NCBI RefSeq assembly: GCF_025060755.1
Contig: NZ_JANYUY010000006.1
Coordinates: 62,001 to 126,000, forward strand
Source of the DNA: Paenibacillus doosanensis
Lineage (GTDB): Bacteria; Bacillota; Bacilli; Paenibacillales; NBRC-103111
Reading direction: 5' to 3'
Length of the DNA stretch: 64,000 nucleotides
Shown: one piece after another, positions 18,598 to 31,317 of the stretch
Numbering within the stretch: position 1 is the stretch's first letter
How the letters are laid out: each line of letters opens with the position of its first letter
The notes under the pieces: generated by a model
What the model was told of the DNA's origin: nothing
The model's input: only the letters and a program-made list of their open reading frames with translations
The model's database searches: none
Translations under genes and position numbers: made by a program

Positions 18598-18635
18598 GGG
18601 CTTCCCTGTGGAGTCAACCGTCCGTAGAGAAGCCC
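18598..18635 (-). other. Hairpin in the argG-argH gap
   Basis: GGGCTTC (18635-18629 on the minus strand) pairs with GAAGCCC (18604-18598) around a 24-nt loop. No T-run follows, so it is not a clear terminator; it may be an mRNA processing or stability element inside the arg operon. Confidence 0.3.
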
Positions 18636-18679
18636 GCTCCGCCGTCAGACCGCTTATGTAAGCCGCCTTTCGGAACGTA

Positions 18680-19918
18680 TTATTTTTTGGCGTTTTGCTG
18701 AACGCCGGAGGATACTTTCAAACGCAGCGCATTCAAACGGATAAATCCGGTGGCGTCGCCTTGGTTGTACGCTTGCGTCGGATCGGCTTCCATCGTGGCG
18801 ATATCCGGGTTGTACAAGCTCACAGGGCTTTGTACGCCGGCGCCGATCACATTGCCTTTGTACAGCTTCAAGCGCACGGTGCCGGTTACGTTTTTCTGGC
18901 TTTCGTCCACGAGCGCTTGCAGAGCCAGACGCTCCGGAGCGAACCAGAAGCCGTTGTATACGAGCGTAGCGTAACGGGAGATCAGGGAATCGCGAAGACT
19001 CATAACCTCGCGGTCCATCGTCAGCGACTCCATCTTGCGGTGCGCCGTGAACAGGATCGTTCCGCCCGGAGTCTCGTACACGCCGCGGCTCTTCATGCCG
19101 ACGAAGCGGTTCTCTACCATGTCGACGCGGCCGATGCCGTGCTTGCCGCCGAGCTCGTTCAGACGCTCCATGACCTGCAGCGGGTTCATCAGGTCGCCGT
19201 TCAAGCCGACGCAGTTCCCTTTTTCAAAGTTCAATTCCACGTATTCCGCTTGATCCGGAGCGTCCTCAGGGTCTACGCTGAGCACGAACATATCTTTGTT
19301 CGACGTCGCGCTCGGATCGAACCAAGGATCTTCCAGCATGCCGCTCTCGAAGCTGATGTGCAGCAGGTTGCGGTCCGTGGAATAAGGCTTCGCCGCCGAA
19401 GCGGTTACCGGAATGCCGTGCTTCTCGGCATAGGCGATCATTTCCGCGCGTCCCGGGAACGTGTCGCGGAACTCATCCAGACGCCAAGGCGCAATCACGT
19501 CAAGCTCAGGAGCGAGCGCCGCTACCGTCAGCTCAAAGCGCACTTGGTCGTTTCCTTTGCCTGTAGCGCCATGTGCGATAGCTGTAGCGCCCTCTTTGCG
19601 GGCGATCTCGACCATACGCTGGGCGATCAGCGGACGGGCGATGCTCGTGCCCAGCAAATACTGGCCTTCGTACAAAGCTCCCGCTTGGAACATCGGGAAG
19701 ATGAAGTCTTTGGCGAACTCGTCGCGCAGATCGTCGATATAGATTTTGGATGCGCCGGTAGCGAGAGCTTTCGCTTCAAGACCGTCCAGCTCTTCCTTTT
19801 GCCCGATATCGGCCGTGAACGCGATAATTTCCGCGTCATACGTTTCTTTTAACCATTTCAAAATGATCGATGTATCCAAACCGCCCGAATAGGCCAGTAC
19901 GATTTTTTGCTTTGCCAT
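18680..19918 (-). CDS. argG: Argininosuccinate synthase
   Basis: Condenses citrulline and aspartate using ATP. The 412-aa protein has the N-type ATP pyrophosphatase P-loop AYSGGLDTS at residues 8-16, the second signature [13 protein letters not shown] (about 120), and [10 protein letters not shown] (about 180). ATG at 19918 ([13 protein letters not shown]) is the family start; an in-frame ATG eight codons earlier at 19942 overlaps the argF stop. An SD-like GGAG is present a little far upstream. It sits 31 nt after argF. Confidence 0.98.
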   Translation of the reverse strand: MAKQKIVLAYSGGLDTSIILKWLKETYDAEIIAFTADIGQKEELDGLEAKALATGASKIYIDDLRDEFAKDFIFPMFQAGALYEGQYLLGTSIARPLIAQRMVEIARKEGATAIAHGATGKGNDQVRFELTVAALAPELDVIAPWRLDEFRDTFPGRAEMIAYAEKHGIPVTASAAKPYSTDRNLLHISFESGMLEDPWFDPSATSNKDMFVLSVDPEDAPDQAEYVELNFEKGNCVGLNGDLMNPLQVMERLNELGGKHGIGRVDMVENRFVGMKSRGVYETPGGTILFTAHRKMESLTMDREVMSLRDSLISRYATLVYNGFWFAPERLALQALVDESQKNVTGTVRLKLYKGNVIGAGVQSPVSLYNPDIATMEADPTQAYNQGDATGFIRLNALRLKVSSGVQQNAKK

Positions 19919-19949
19919 GTTTCCCCGGTCTCCTTTATCCAAATCGAAT

Positions 19950-20903
<954 letters not shown>

Positions 20904-21051
20904 TGTACTCGCTCCTTCCTCGAAATCGATGCTTATGCTTATGTTGAACCGGTTATCGTCCGGTCCGGTCTGGTTTGGTTCGCTTGGATCGCCGCGGTTA
21001 CTGCGCCCGCCTATGGTCATGCGGCGCGCCTCTCCGGCTGATTGATGCCGC

Positions 21052-22242
21052 CTAAACGGCGGCAGCCGCTTGTTTGCTCAGCACCGTGCAGACCACGTCC
21101 AGACCGCGGTCCAAATCTTCCTTGGAGATCAAGAGGCTCGGCGCCAGGCGAATGACATTCGGGCCGGCGGATACGACGAGCACCGCTTGATCCTGGATCG
21201 CCGCAATCAGGTCGGCCACCGGCTGCGCGCATTCAATGCCGATCAGCATGCCGAGTCCGCGCACTTCCTTCACCAGCGGGTTGTCCTTCAGCTTCTCCGA
21301 CAGCGTGCTTACGATATAATCGCCGAGCTCGGCGGCGCGCTCAGGCAGCTTCTCCGCCAGCATCGTTTCCATCGTTGCGATCCCGGCAGCGGTAGACAAG
21401 TAGTTGCCTCCGAAGGTGGAGCCGTGGCTTCCGGCTGAGAACGCCGTGCGCAGCTTCTCCTTGCCTACCATGGCGCCGATCGGCATGCCGCTTCCAAGCC
21501 CCTTCGCCAAGGTAAAAATGTCCGGCTCCACGCCGTAATGCTCGTAAGCGAACATTTTGCCCGTACGGCCGACACCGGTTTGAATTTCGTCGATAATCAG
21601 CAGCAGTCCATGCTGCTCGCACAGCTCCGCCACTTTCTTGACGAATGCAGGCTCCGCGCGGTTTACGCCGCCTTCCCCTTGCACCATCTCCAGCATGATC
21701 GCGCAGGTTTTCGGTCCGATCGTCTTCTCGAGCGCCTCCGCGTCGTTATACGGAGCGTATACGAAGCCTTCAGGCAGCGGCGAGAAGCCTTCCTTCACTT
21801 TATCCTGTCCGGTCGCTGTCAGCGTAGCCAGCGTACGTCCATGGAAGGACAGATGGAAGGTGATGATTTCGTACTGCTCCGGCTTGCCCAGCACTTTACT
21901 GAAATAACGGCGGGCCAGCTTGATTGCCGCTTCGTTCGCCTCCGCACCGCTGTTGCAGAAGAAAACGGCGTCGCCGCAGCTGTTATCGGTCAGCAGCTTG
22001 GCGAGCTTTTCCTGATTCGGAATATGAAACAGGTTGCTCGTATGCCACAGCTGGTCCACCTGATCCTTCAGGCGCTCCTTCACCTGCTTGGGCGCATGAC
22101 CGAGGTTCGTTACGGCCAGACCGCACATCAGGTCCAAGTATTCCTTTCCGTTCTCGTCCCACAGACGGCTGCCTTCCCCCTTCACAAATGCTAGCGGGTA
22201 CCGCCCGTAATTCGGAAATAACGATTGAGCTCCTTCTCCCAT
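21052..22242 (-). CDS. argD: Acetylornithine aminotransferase
   Basis: PLP enzyme converting N-acetylglutamate semialdehyde to N-acetylornithine. The 396-aa class-III aminotransferase shows FCNSGAEANEAAIKLAR near residue 95, the conserved HGRTLATLTATGQ, DEIQTGVGRTG (Asp contacting the PLP ring nitrogen), and the Schiff-base lysine in TLAKGLGSGMP at about residue 245. ATG at 22242 follows AAAGGAGTGATTCAGC. Spacing to argB and argF is short, and all genes run in the same direction. Confidence 0.97.
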   Translation of the reverse strand: MGEGAQSLFPNYGRYPLAFVKGEGSRLWDENGKEYLDLMCGLAVTNLGHAPKQVKERLKDQVDQLWHTSNLFHIPNQEKLAKLLTDNSCGDAVFFCNSGAEANEAAIKLARRYFSKVLGKPEQYEIITFHLSFHGRTLATLTATGQDKVKEGFSPLPEGFVYAPYNDAEALEKTIGPKTCAIMLEMVQGEGGVNRAEPAFVKKVAELCEQHGLLLIIDEIQTGVGRTGKMFAYEHYGVEPDIFTLAKGLGSGMPIGAMVGKEKLRTAFSAGSHGSTFGGNYLSTAAGIATMETMLAEKLPERAAELGDYIVSTLSEKLKDNPLVKEVRGLGMLIGIECAQPVADLIAAIQDQAVLVVSAGPNVIRLAPSLLISKEDLDRGLDVVCTVLSKQAAAAV

Positions 22243-22294
22243 GCTGAATCACTCCTTTGGTTAAAATGGTTGCCCTGCGGCAATGGTTACCGGT

Positions 22295-23077
22295 CTATTT
22301 TACGATTCGCGTTCCGATCGCGGCGCCCTTGATCACCTTGCTCAGCACCTCGGGCTCCGAGCCGTTAACGATAATCACTTCGCGAACTTTCCCCTGGATG
22401 CACTGCACCGCCGCGCGTACTTTAGGAATCATGCCTCCGTAAATTTCCCCGCTCGCGATCATCTCATCGATTTGCTTCACGGTAACGGACGGCAGCACCT
22501 GCTTCTCGCCGTTCATGATGCCCGGAACGTCGGTAACGACGATCATCCGTTCGACGCCCAAATGCGACGCTACCGCGCCTGCCGCCGTATCCGCGTTGAT
22601 GTTGTATCGCTGTCCTCCGTCCGCCCCGAGGCCGACCGGCGCAATAACGGGCATATAGCCCATTTTCACGATGCCCTGGATCAGCTCGGCGTTAACATGC
22701 GTCACATCTCCGACCAGCCCGACTTCGTTGCTATTGGCTACCGGTTCGGCCTGAATCAAATGGCCGTCCACGCCGGACAGCCCCATCGCGCGCGCGCCGG
22801 ACAGCTGAATTTTGCGGACGATCTCCTTGTTGATCTGGCCCGACAGCACCATCTCCACGACATCCAATACCGCCTCGTTCGTCCGGCGCAGACCGTTCAC
22901 GAATTCCGTCTCGATTCCGAGCTTCTCCAGCGTGGACGAGATGGCGGGCCCGCCGCCGTGAACAATGACCGGAATAATCGCTTCATCCTGGAGCAGCTTC
23001 ATATCTTTGAAAAATGAATCCGGCAAAGCCGCCAGCGTGCTGCCGCCGCATTTCATCACAAAACACATCGCACTCAT
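22295..23077 (-). CDS. argB: Acetylglutamate kinase
   Basis: Phosphorylates N-acetylglutamate. The 260-aa amino-acid kinase fold protein has KCGGSTL (phosphate loop, residues about 9-15), VIVHGGGPAIS (about 38), GLRRTNE (substrate) and the C-terminal VTDVPGIMNG with IYGGMIPKV. The short form without the N-terminal extension seen in arginine-sensitive hexameric kinases suggests a dimer that is not feedback inhibited, which is inference. It is placed between argJ and argD. Confidence 0.97.
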   Translation of the reverse strand: MSAMCFVMKCGGSTLAALPDSFFKDMKLLQDEAIIPVIVHGGGPAISSTLEKLGIETEFVNGLRRTNEAVLDVVEMVLSGQINKEIVRKIQLSGARAMGLSGVDGHLIQAEPVANSNEVGLVGDVTHVNAELIQGIVKMGYMPVIAPVGLGADGGQRYNINADTAAGAVASHLGVERMIVVTDVPGIMNGEKQVLPSVTVKQIDEMIASGEIYGGMIPKVRAAVQCIQGKVREVIIVNGSEPEVLSKVIKGAAIGTRIVK

Positions 23078-23143
23078 GCTTCGTTCCCCTTACTTTTTAT
23101 TCGGCCATTCGTCAGCCGGTTTATGCGCGAGAAAGCGCGTTGT

Positions 23144-24370
23144 TTATGTCCGGTAAGCGGCGTTAATGCGTACATAATCATAGGTGAGGTCGCAGCCCCA
23201 AGCCGTAGCCGTTTCGCTGCCCATATGCAGGTTGACGTGAATTTGCACGAGCTCGCCCTTCAAATACTCGGCGGCGCGTTCTTCGTCGAACCGGACCGGG
23301 CGGGACTGCTCCAATACGGAGATATCGCCCATGCGAACATCGACCGTTTCCGTGTTTACGGGCTGGCCTGCGCGGCCCACGGCCGCGATGATCCGGCCCC
23401 AGTTCGCATCGGCTCCGAAGCATGCCGATTTCACCAGGCTCGAGCCGACGACCGTCTTGGCAATCGCGCGGGCCGCCTCTTGCGACTGCGCTCCCGCTAC
23501 GTTGACCTCGATCAGCTTCGTCGCGCCTTCGCCGTCGCGGGCAATCGCCTTGGCCAAGTATTCGCCGACGAACCGGAAGCCCGCTTCGAACGCGGCCCAA
23601 TCCTCGTGAGCTGGCGTCAGGCTATCGTTGCCGGCCAGACCGCTCGCCATCACGACGACCATGTCGTTCGTGCTCGTATCGCCGTCAACCGTAATCATAT
23701 TGAAGGTGGAGTCCGTAACTCCGCCGAGCAGCTTCTGCAGCTGAGCGCTGTCGATGTTGGCATCCGTCGTCATGAAGCCGAGCATCGTCGCCATGTTCGG
23801 GTGGATCATGCCGGAGCCTTTGGCCGCGCCGGCGATATGGACCGTCTTGCCGCCTACCGACAGACGGACGCAGGTCATCTTCTGCACGAGGTCCGTCGTC
23901 AGGATCGCCTGGCAGAAGTCTTCGCCGCCATCGGCCTTAACCTCGGCCGGCAGCTTCTCGATGCCGCCCAATACTTTGGGCATCGGCAGCAGCTCGCCGA
24001 TCACGCCCGTCGACGTGACGCCGACGTGGTGCTCCGCTACGCCGAAGGCCTTGGCTGCGGCCGCGCGCATCGAACGCGCGTCGTCCTCGCCCTGCTGGCC
24101 CGTGCACGCGTTGGCGTTGCCGCTGTTCACGAGCATCGCCTGCAGCTTGCCGTCGACGGCGATGCTGTCCTGCGTCACGCGCAGCGGCGCCGCTTGGAAT
24201 GCATTCAGCGTGTAGACGCCCGCCGCGTTCGCCGGAACCTCGCAGACGATCACGCCCAGATCGAAGCGATTCGTTTTCTTCAGACCGCAGTGCAAGCCTC
24301 CCGCGCGAAACCCCTGCGGCGTCGTAATCGAGCCCTCCGGCACGACTGTAAATTGATCCTTCACCTTCAT
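23144..24370 (-). CDS. argJ: Bifunctional glutamate N-acetyltransferase / N-acetylglutamate synthase
   Basis: Recycles the acetyl group from N-acetylornithine to glutamate. The 408-aa precursor self-cleaves at an Ala-Thr bond: the motif NMATMLGFMTTDAN at about residue 190 holds the nucleophilic Thr of the beta chain. GFRAGGLHCGLKK at the N-terminus and KSACFGADANWGR near residue 330 are also typical. No argA is present in the window, which fits a bifunctional ArgJ able to prime the cycle. ATG at 24370 has GGTGAGG well spaced; the ATG at 24385 lacks a good SD. It starts within 25 nt of the argC stop. Confidence 0.96.
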   Translation of the reverse strand: MKVKDQFTVVPEGSITTPQGFRAGGLHCGLKKTNRFDLGVIVCEVPANAAGVYTLNAFQAAPLRVTQDSIAVDGKLQAMLVNSGNANACTGQQGEDDARSMRAAAAKAFGVAEHHVGVTSTGVIGELLPMPKVLGGIEKLPAEVKADGGEDFCQAILTTDLVQKMTCVRLSVGGKTVHIAGAAKGSGMIHPNMATMLGFMTTDANIDSAQLQKLLGGVTDSTFNMITVDGDTSTNDMVVVMASGLAGNDSLTPAHEDWAAFEAGFRFVGEYLAKAIARDGEGATKLIEVNVAGAQSQEAARAIAKTVVGSSLVKSACFGADANWGRIIAAVGRAGQPVNTETVDVRMGDISVLEQSRPVRFDEERAAEYLKGELVQIHVNLHMGSETATAWGCDLTYDYVRINAAYRT

Positions 24371-24392
24371 CTTCTCCTCACCCATGGCTTCT

Positions 24393-25445
24393 TTACGGAT
24401 ATACCGGCGTGAAAATCGCCAAACCGGTCGTTTCCTCCCAGCCCATCATCAAATTCAAGTTTTGGATGGCCTGACCGGCCGCCCCTTTGACCACATTGTC
24501 GATCACCGAAACGATCGTCAATCGGCCTGTGCGCTCGTCGAGCGAGAACCCAATGTCGCAGTAGTTGGAACCCCATACTTCTTTCGTCGCCGGCCATTTG
24601 CCTTGAGCGCGAATCCTTACGAAGCGGCGGCCCTCATAATATTGACGGTACATTTCGATCACTTCGTCCTCAGTATGCGTCCCATTCAGCTTAACATAGA
24701 TCGTGGACAAAATCCCGCGCGTCATCGGAGCCAAATGCGTGGTAAACGTAACGACGACGTCTTCTCCGGCAATGCGTCCGAGCGCCTGCTCGATCTCCGG
24801 CGTATGCTGATGTTTGTTTACTTTATAAGCCAGGAAATTCTCGTTGATTTCGGAATAATGATGGGTCAGGCTAAGGCCCCTTCCCGCTCCCGATACGCCG
24901 GTCTTCGCGTCGATAATAATCGAAGACAAATCCGCCCAGCCTTTATTCACCAGCGGAATCAATCCGAGCAGCGTCGCCGTAGGGAAGCAGCCCGGATTGG
25001 AGATGAATTCCGCCCCGCGGACTTCTTCTCCGAACACCTCGGACAAGCCGTACACCGCTTTCTCAACATAAGCCGGATCGGCCGGTTTATGCTTATACCA
25101 CTTCTCGTATACTTCACCGGACTTCAGACGGAAATCGCCGGAAATGTCGATGACCTTCAGCCCCGCGTCCACCAGCTTCGGCGCAAGCGCCGCCGCTACG
25201 CCGTGAGGCGTGGCGAGAAACACGACGTCCGATTTCTGTTTCATCTGCTCGACATCGATGCCGTCCAGCGTGCCGACCATAATTTCATTCAAATGGGGAT
25301 AGCCGTCCGCAATCGGCGTGCCCGCGCTGGATGAAGAAATCACCTGGGAAATTTCCACATTCGGATGCGCCAGCAGCAGCCTGATCAACTCCACTCCGCC
25401 GTATCCCGTTGCACCGATAATTGCCGCTCTTAGCTTATTAGACAT
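24393..25445 (-). CDS. argC: N-acetyl-gamma-glutamyl-phosphate reductase
   Basis: NADPH-dependent reductase making N-acetylglutamate semialdehyde. The 350 residues show a Rossmann start (AAIIGATGYGGVELIRLL), the active-site Cys in SNPGCFPTATLLGL at about residue 150, and the general-base His region HLAPMTRGIL. ATG at 25445 has GGAGGGAACGGAT in front; the in-frame GTG at 25460 is within that SD. First gene of argCJBDFGH; regulated promoter at 25471-25506. Confidence 0.97.
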   Translation of the reverse strand: MSNKLRAAIIGATGYGGVELIRLLLAHPNVEISQVISSSSAGTPIADGYPHLNEIMVGTLDGIDVEQMKQKSDVVFLATPHGVAAALAPKLVDAGLKVIDISGDFRLKSGEVYEKWYKHKPADPAYVEKAVYGLSEVFGEEVRGAEFISNPGCFPTATLLGLIPLVNKGWADLSSIIIDAKTGVSGAGRGLSLTHHYSEINENFLAYKVNKHQHTPEIEQALGRIAGEDVVVTFTTHLAPMTRGILSTIYVKLNGTHTEDEVIEMYRQYYEGRRFVRIRAQGKWPATKEVWGSNYCDIGFSLDERTGRLTIVSVIDNVVKGAAGQAIQNLNLMMGWEETTGLAIFTPVYP

Positions 25446-25470
25446 ATCCGTTCCCTCCACATGAAAAACT

Positions 25471-25506
25471 ATGTATTATTATACATTCTATAGTATAATA
25501 ATTCAA
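25471..25506 (-). promoter_or_regulatory. argC promoter with ARG-box-like palindrome
   Basis: Minus strand -35 TTGAAT (25506-25501), exactly 17 bp, and consensus -10 TATAAT (25483-25478). The -10 lies inside the palindrome ATGTATTATTATACAT (25471-25486), an AT-rich dyad of the ARG-box kind bound by ArgR/AhrC. Binding there would block RNA polymerase when arginine is abundant. The promoter is visible; the regulator is inferred. Confidence 0.8.
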
Positions 25507-25744
25507 TGCATATTTTCTTTATCTATCCGGCTTGTCCGCCGCTGCGGCGCGGCTCGGGCCCTGTCTCCCGCCCCGCTTCGAAATGCGGCTCAGGCTGAAT
25601 AAAAACAGGTTCGAGCCTCCGTTCCCGAGCTCTTCCGGGCCGGAGCCCGGTCTAATAGCCGCCAACCGGAAAACGACTTCCTTACTTGACATCATACGAA
25701 CCAAATGGTACCTAATTCCAAGCGATATTTCAATGCCTTTCTTG
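25507..25744. other. Intergenic gap between the YitT gene and argC, no clear gene
   Basis: About 240 bp. One 79-codon minus-strand frame (25758-25519) overlaps the end of the YitT gene, has no SD and has low-complexity basic sequence, so I do not call it. An 8-bp inverted repeat AGCGATAT/ATATCGCT (25721-25728 with 25747-25754) spans the YitT stop and may help end that transcript. A CCGGGC/GCCCGG hairpin lies near 25638-25653. Confidence 0.4.
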
Positions 25745-26635
25745 CTATATCGCTCCATGAATTTTGAATCCTTCCCCGAGCACCTCGTTCGTATCGCTCA
25801 AGATGACGAAAGCGCCGGGGTCGATCGATTTGACCAGCGCCTTGAGCCGGCTCACCTCGCTCTGGCCGACAACGACCATCAGCACCGTCCGGTTCTCCCC
25901 CGTATACCCTCCGGTCGCGTTCAGCTGCGTCAATCCCCGGTCCAGCTCATGCAGAATCGCCTCGCGGATCGGCTCCGTCTGCGCCGAAATGATGAAGGCT
26001 ACCTTCGAATAGCTGAGCCCGAGCTGCACGACGTTAATCGTCTTGCTGGTGACGAACAGGCCGATTAGCGCATACAGCGCTTTTTCCGGAGACAGCACGA
26101 TGCCCGCCGTCAAAATGACCAGGCCGTCCAGCATCGCTACGCATAATCCGAGGCTCAGTCCCGTCAGCTTGTGGATCATCTGTGCCGCCAAATCGAGCCC
26201 GCCGGTCGAGCCCTTGCCTTTAAATACGAGCCCGAGCCCGACGCCGATCAAGATGCCTCCATAAATGCTGGCCAGCAGCAAATTATCTGTCATCGGCGGA
26301 AGATTGCGGGTCAGCAGTACCAGCAGCGGCAGCAGCACCGAGCCGATGGCCGTCTTGAGCCCGAACTGTTTGCCGAGAAACCAGGTTCCCAGCAAAAATA
26401 AAGGAATATTGAGCGCCCACTGAGTGAGCGCCGGCTCGATGGCGAACAATTCCCGAACAATAATACTGATCCCCGACACGCCGCCGGAAGCGACCTGATT
26501 CGGATTCAAAAACATATTGAAGCTGAGGGCGATAAGCAGCGACCCTGCAGCCAGAAGTATATATTCCATCGCCCGATGACCCGGCCCGAGCTTGCGGACC
26601 GCAGGAGATCTCGGCTTTTTCTTTTTGCTGCGCAT
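25745..26635 (-). CDS. yvjA: YitT/YvjA-family membrane protein with DUF2179 domain
   Basis: A membrane protein of 296 aa and unknown function. A basic N-terminus (RSKKKKPRSP) is followed by about five or six membrane segments (YILLAAGSLLIALSFNMFLNPN to ALYALIGLFVTSKTINVVQLG), then a cytoplasmic DUF2179 domain at about 215-296 (KVAFIISAQTEPIREAILHELDRG...VLMVVVGQSEVSRLKALV). This is the YitT pattern (several Bacillus paralogues). In B. subtilis yvjA directly follows prfB, as here, so the symbol is by synteny. ATG 26635 has GGAGGGAATCATC upstream; an upstream in-frame start at 26692 is rejected. Confidence 0.85.
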   Translation of the reverse strand: MRSKKKKPRSPAVRKLGPGHRAMEYILLAAGSLLIALSFNMFLNPNQVASGGVSGISIIVRELFAIEPALTQWALNIPLFLLGTWFLGKQFGLKTAIGSVLLPLLVLLTRNLPPMTDNLLLASIYGGILIGVGLGLVFKGKGSTGGLDLAAQMIHKLTGLSLGLCVAMLDGLVILTAGIVLSPEKALYALIGLFVTSKTINVVQLGLSYSKVAFIISAQTEPIREAILHELDRGLTQLNATGGYTGENRTVLMVVVGQSEVSRLKALVKSIDPGAFVILSDTNEVLGEGFKIHGAI

Positions 26636-26692
26636 GATGATTCCCTCCGTTCCAAGTGCAGTGCATTCTCGCCAATGCTTCCGTAACCGCAC

Positions 26693-26803
26693 AAAAAAAT
26701 CCTACCCGTCGCTACCGCCCATCCACGTATGCGGCAGGCTGCGGTCAGCTTATCGCCTCCCGTCGGCCGCTTTGGTGATGACTTGGTATGATGTGTAGGA
26801 TTT
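26693..26803 (-). terminator. Large terminator-like structured element between prfB and yvjA
   Basis: The minus-strand RNA has a closing helix AAATCCTAC (26803-26795) with GTAGGATTT (26705-26697), ending in a seven-T run (26699-26693). The enclosed 89 nt contain a further helix GCGGC...AGGC with GCCT-GCCGC. A simple terminator would not need so large an insert. It may be a branched terminator or an orphan regulatory leader of the YitT gene; no known class recognised. Confidence 0.45.
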
Positions 26804-26840
26804 GCTTGATGGTTGGTATTTATCAGAACGAGGCCGGAAT

Positions 26841-27957
26841 TTACTCCGCCGCGTCCGATTTGATCTGCAGTCTCAGGTATGCGTCGATGAACATATCCAA
26901 GTCGCCGTCCATGACCGCGCCGACGTTGCCCGTCTCGGCCGATGTCCGGTGATCCTTGACCATGCTGTAAGGATGGAATACATATGAGCGGATCTGGCTG
27001 CCCCAAGCGATATCGGATACTTCGCCGCGGATTTCGGCCAGCTGCTTCATCTGTTCCTCGATCTTCTTCTCATACAGCTTCGACCGGAGCATCTTCATCG
27101 CCCGCTCGCGGTTTTTGATCTGGGAGCGCTCCGTCTGGCAGCTTACGACGACTCCCGTAGGAATATGGGTGATCCGCACCGCGGAGTCCGTCGTGTTAAT
27201 ATGCTGGCCGCCCGCGCCGCTGGAACGGTACGTGTCGACCTTCAAATCCTCCGTACGGATTTCCACTTCGACATCGTCGTCGATCTCCGGCATCACATCG
27301 CAGGAAACAAAGGATGTATGCCGTCTTCCGGAGGCATCGAACGGAGAGATCCGTACGAGCCGGTGAACGCCCTTCTCCGCCTTCAAATAGCCGTAAGCAT
27401 TGTACCCCTTAATCAGCAGCGTAACGCTCTTCACGCCCGCTTCATCGCCCGGCAGGTAATCGAGCACCTCGACTTTGAAGTCACGCTTCTCGGCCCAGCG
27501 GCGGTACATGCGCAGCAGCATCTCCGCCCAATCCTGGGATTCGGTGCCGCCCGCTCCCGGGTGAAGCTCCAGGATCGCGTTCAGCTTGTCGTAAGGCTGA
27601 CTGAGCAGCAGCTGCAGCTCGAAGCTCTCCAGCTTGGCAACCAGCGCCGAAATCCCCTGCTTGATGTCGGCCGCCATGCTGTCGTCCTCATCCTCCTGCA
27701 TCAGCTCCACCATAACTTCCAAATCTTCGTACTCGGAAGAAAGCGCCTGGAACTCATCGACACTGCCTTTGATCGCATTCATCTCTCCGATCAATTTCTG
27801 AGCCTGCTCATTATCGTCCCAAAAATCGGGAGCCGCCATTTTCTCCTCATAGTTGGCGATTTGCTCGAGCTTCAGATCTAAGTCAAAGAGACCCCCTAAG
27901 CTCAGCCAATCTCTTGGCCGTTTCTCGTAAATCCTGTTTCACTTCTGGATCCAACAT
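26841..27957 (-). CDS. prfB: Peptide chain release factor 2, with programmed +1 frameshift
   Basis: RF2 ends translation at UGA and UAA. The gene is read in two parts: a 24-codon first frame from ATG 27957 ([20 protein letters not shown]...) ends at TGA 27885-27883, and the ribosome shifts +1 to continue from GAC at 27884 to the stop at 26841, giving about 371 aa. The shift site is textbook: SD-like AGGGGG (27897-27892), TCT, then slippery CTT-TGA-C. Catalytic GGQ is in [13 protein letters not shown]; stop recognition SPF is in [15 protein letters not shown] 27960 is an alternative start. Autoregulated: low RF2 favours the shift. It is not a pseudogene. Confidence 0.97.
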
Positions 27958-28007
27958 CACCGATAGCACGCTCCTCATTTTCCCGTTGCAAGATTAGTTC
28001 ATTGTTC

Positions 28008-28041
28008 AAAAAAAGGGGCCGGATCATTCCGGCGTCCCTTT
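28008..28041 (-). terminator. Intrinsic terminator between secA and prfB
   Basis: The minus strand reads AAAGGG-CGCCGG, a 6-nt loop, CCGGC-CCC, then seven T residues. It sits 32 bp past the secA stop and 50 bp before prfB. So prfB likely depends on read-through or its own promoter, although the two genes are adjacent. Confidence 0.85.
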
Positions 28042-28072
28042 CTCTGCTCATCCTTTTATTCCAATGCCGTTC

Positions 28073-30583
<2,511 letters not shown>

Positions 30584-30707
30584 GGGCCCATCTCCCTTTT
30601 TTAAGAACGGTTTGCCTTAAATTGTAGCAGTTTGCGGCACGAGTCGCAAGAACCGCGGGGGCGTCCAATTATTATCATGACGCCATATGTTTTCCTTTAT
30701 ACGTGAA

Positions 30708-30734
30708 GAGAGCCTGCCTTTTCAGGCAAGCTCC
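30708..30734 (-). terminator. Hairpin after hpf
   Basis: The minus-strand stem GAGC-TTGCCT/AGGCA-GGCTC with a GAAA-type loop starts 15 bp past the hpf stop. It is followed by only a weak pyrimidine run (TCTTC), so termination may be partial. Confidence 0.55.
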
Positions 30735-30748
30735 CGGATATTCGTCCA

Positions 30749-31291
30749 TTATCTGGCCGGCTCGATCAAGCCGTATTTACCGTCATTGCGTTTATATACT
30801 ACATTGACCTGTTCCGTATTGGAGTTCGCGAATACAAAGAAACTGTGGCCAACCATATTCATTTGAAGGATCGCTTCGTCGATATCCATCGGCTTCAGCG
30901 TAAACTGCTTGGTTCTCACGAGTTCATAATCGTCCTCGTCCTCGGCCAGCACCGGCGTGTCCATTCTGAACATATCCTTGACTCCGCCTTCTTGACGGAT
31001 CTTGCGGTTCACCCTTGTTTTATGTTTGCGGATTTGCCGCTCCAGTTTATCGATCACAAGGTCGATGGATGCGTACATATCGTTGCTTTTTTCCTCCGCT
31101 CTCAGCATGACGCCGGTCAGCGGGATCGTCACCTCGACGGATTGCAAGCCTTTCACCACATTTAAAGTGACGTAAGCTTCGGTTGTAGGGGGAGCTTCAA
31201 AGTACCTTTCCAGCTTGCTCAGCTTTTTCTCAACATATACTTTTAATGCCTCGGTAACCTCGATGCGTTCTCCGCGAATGTTGAATTTCAT
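30749..31291 (-). CDS. hpf: Long-form ribosome hibernation promoting factor
   Basis: Binds the 30S decoding centre in stationary phase and dimerises ribosomes to 100S particles. The 180 residues form an N-terminal S30AE domain (1-105; MKFNIRGERIEVTEALKVYVEKKL) and a C-terminal dimerisation domain (about 125-180; LVRTKQFTLKPMDIDEAILQMNMVGHSFFVFAN), so it is the long form. ATG at 31291 follows AGGAGGAGAAGTACA. It is the orthologue of B. subtilis yvyD, which lies at the same place between fliT and secA. A promoter lies at 31318-31346. Confidence 0.96.
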   Translation of the reverse strand: MKFNIRGERIEVTEALKVYVEKKLSKLERYFEAPPTTEAYVTLNVVKGLQSVEVTIPLTGVMLRAEEKSNDMYASIDLVIDKLERQIRKHKTRVNRKIRQEGGVKDMFRMDTPVLAEDEDDYELVRTKQFTLKPMDIDEAILQMNMVGHSFFVFANSNTEQVNVVYKRNDGKYGLIEPAR

Positions 31292-31317
31292 TGTACTTCT
31301 CCTCCTTTCATATACCT

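Noticed and set aside
25446-25744. T-box leader before argC
   Set aside because: The promoter lies about 30 nt from the argC start, leaving no room for a T-box, and no T-box sequence (TGGNACCGCG) is seen.
25519-25758. 79-codon minus-strand ORF between argC and the YitT gene
   Set aside because: It starts inside the YitT gene, has no SD and has low-complexity Arg/Gly/Ser content.
26841-27957. prfB as a frameshifted pseudogene
   Set aside because: The in-frame TGA occurs at the classic RF2 recoding site with its SD-like stimulator; both parts are intact.
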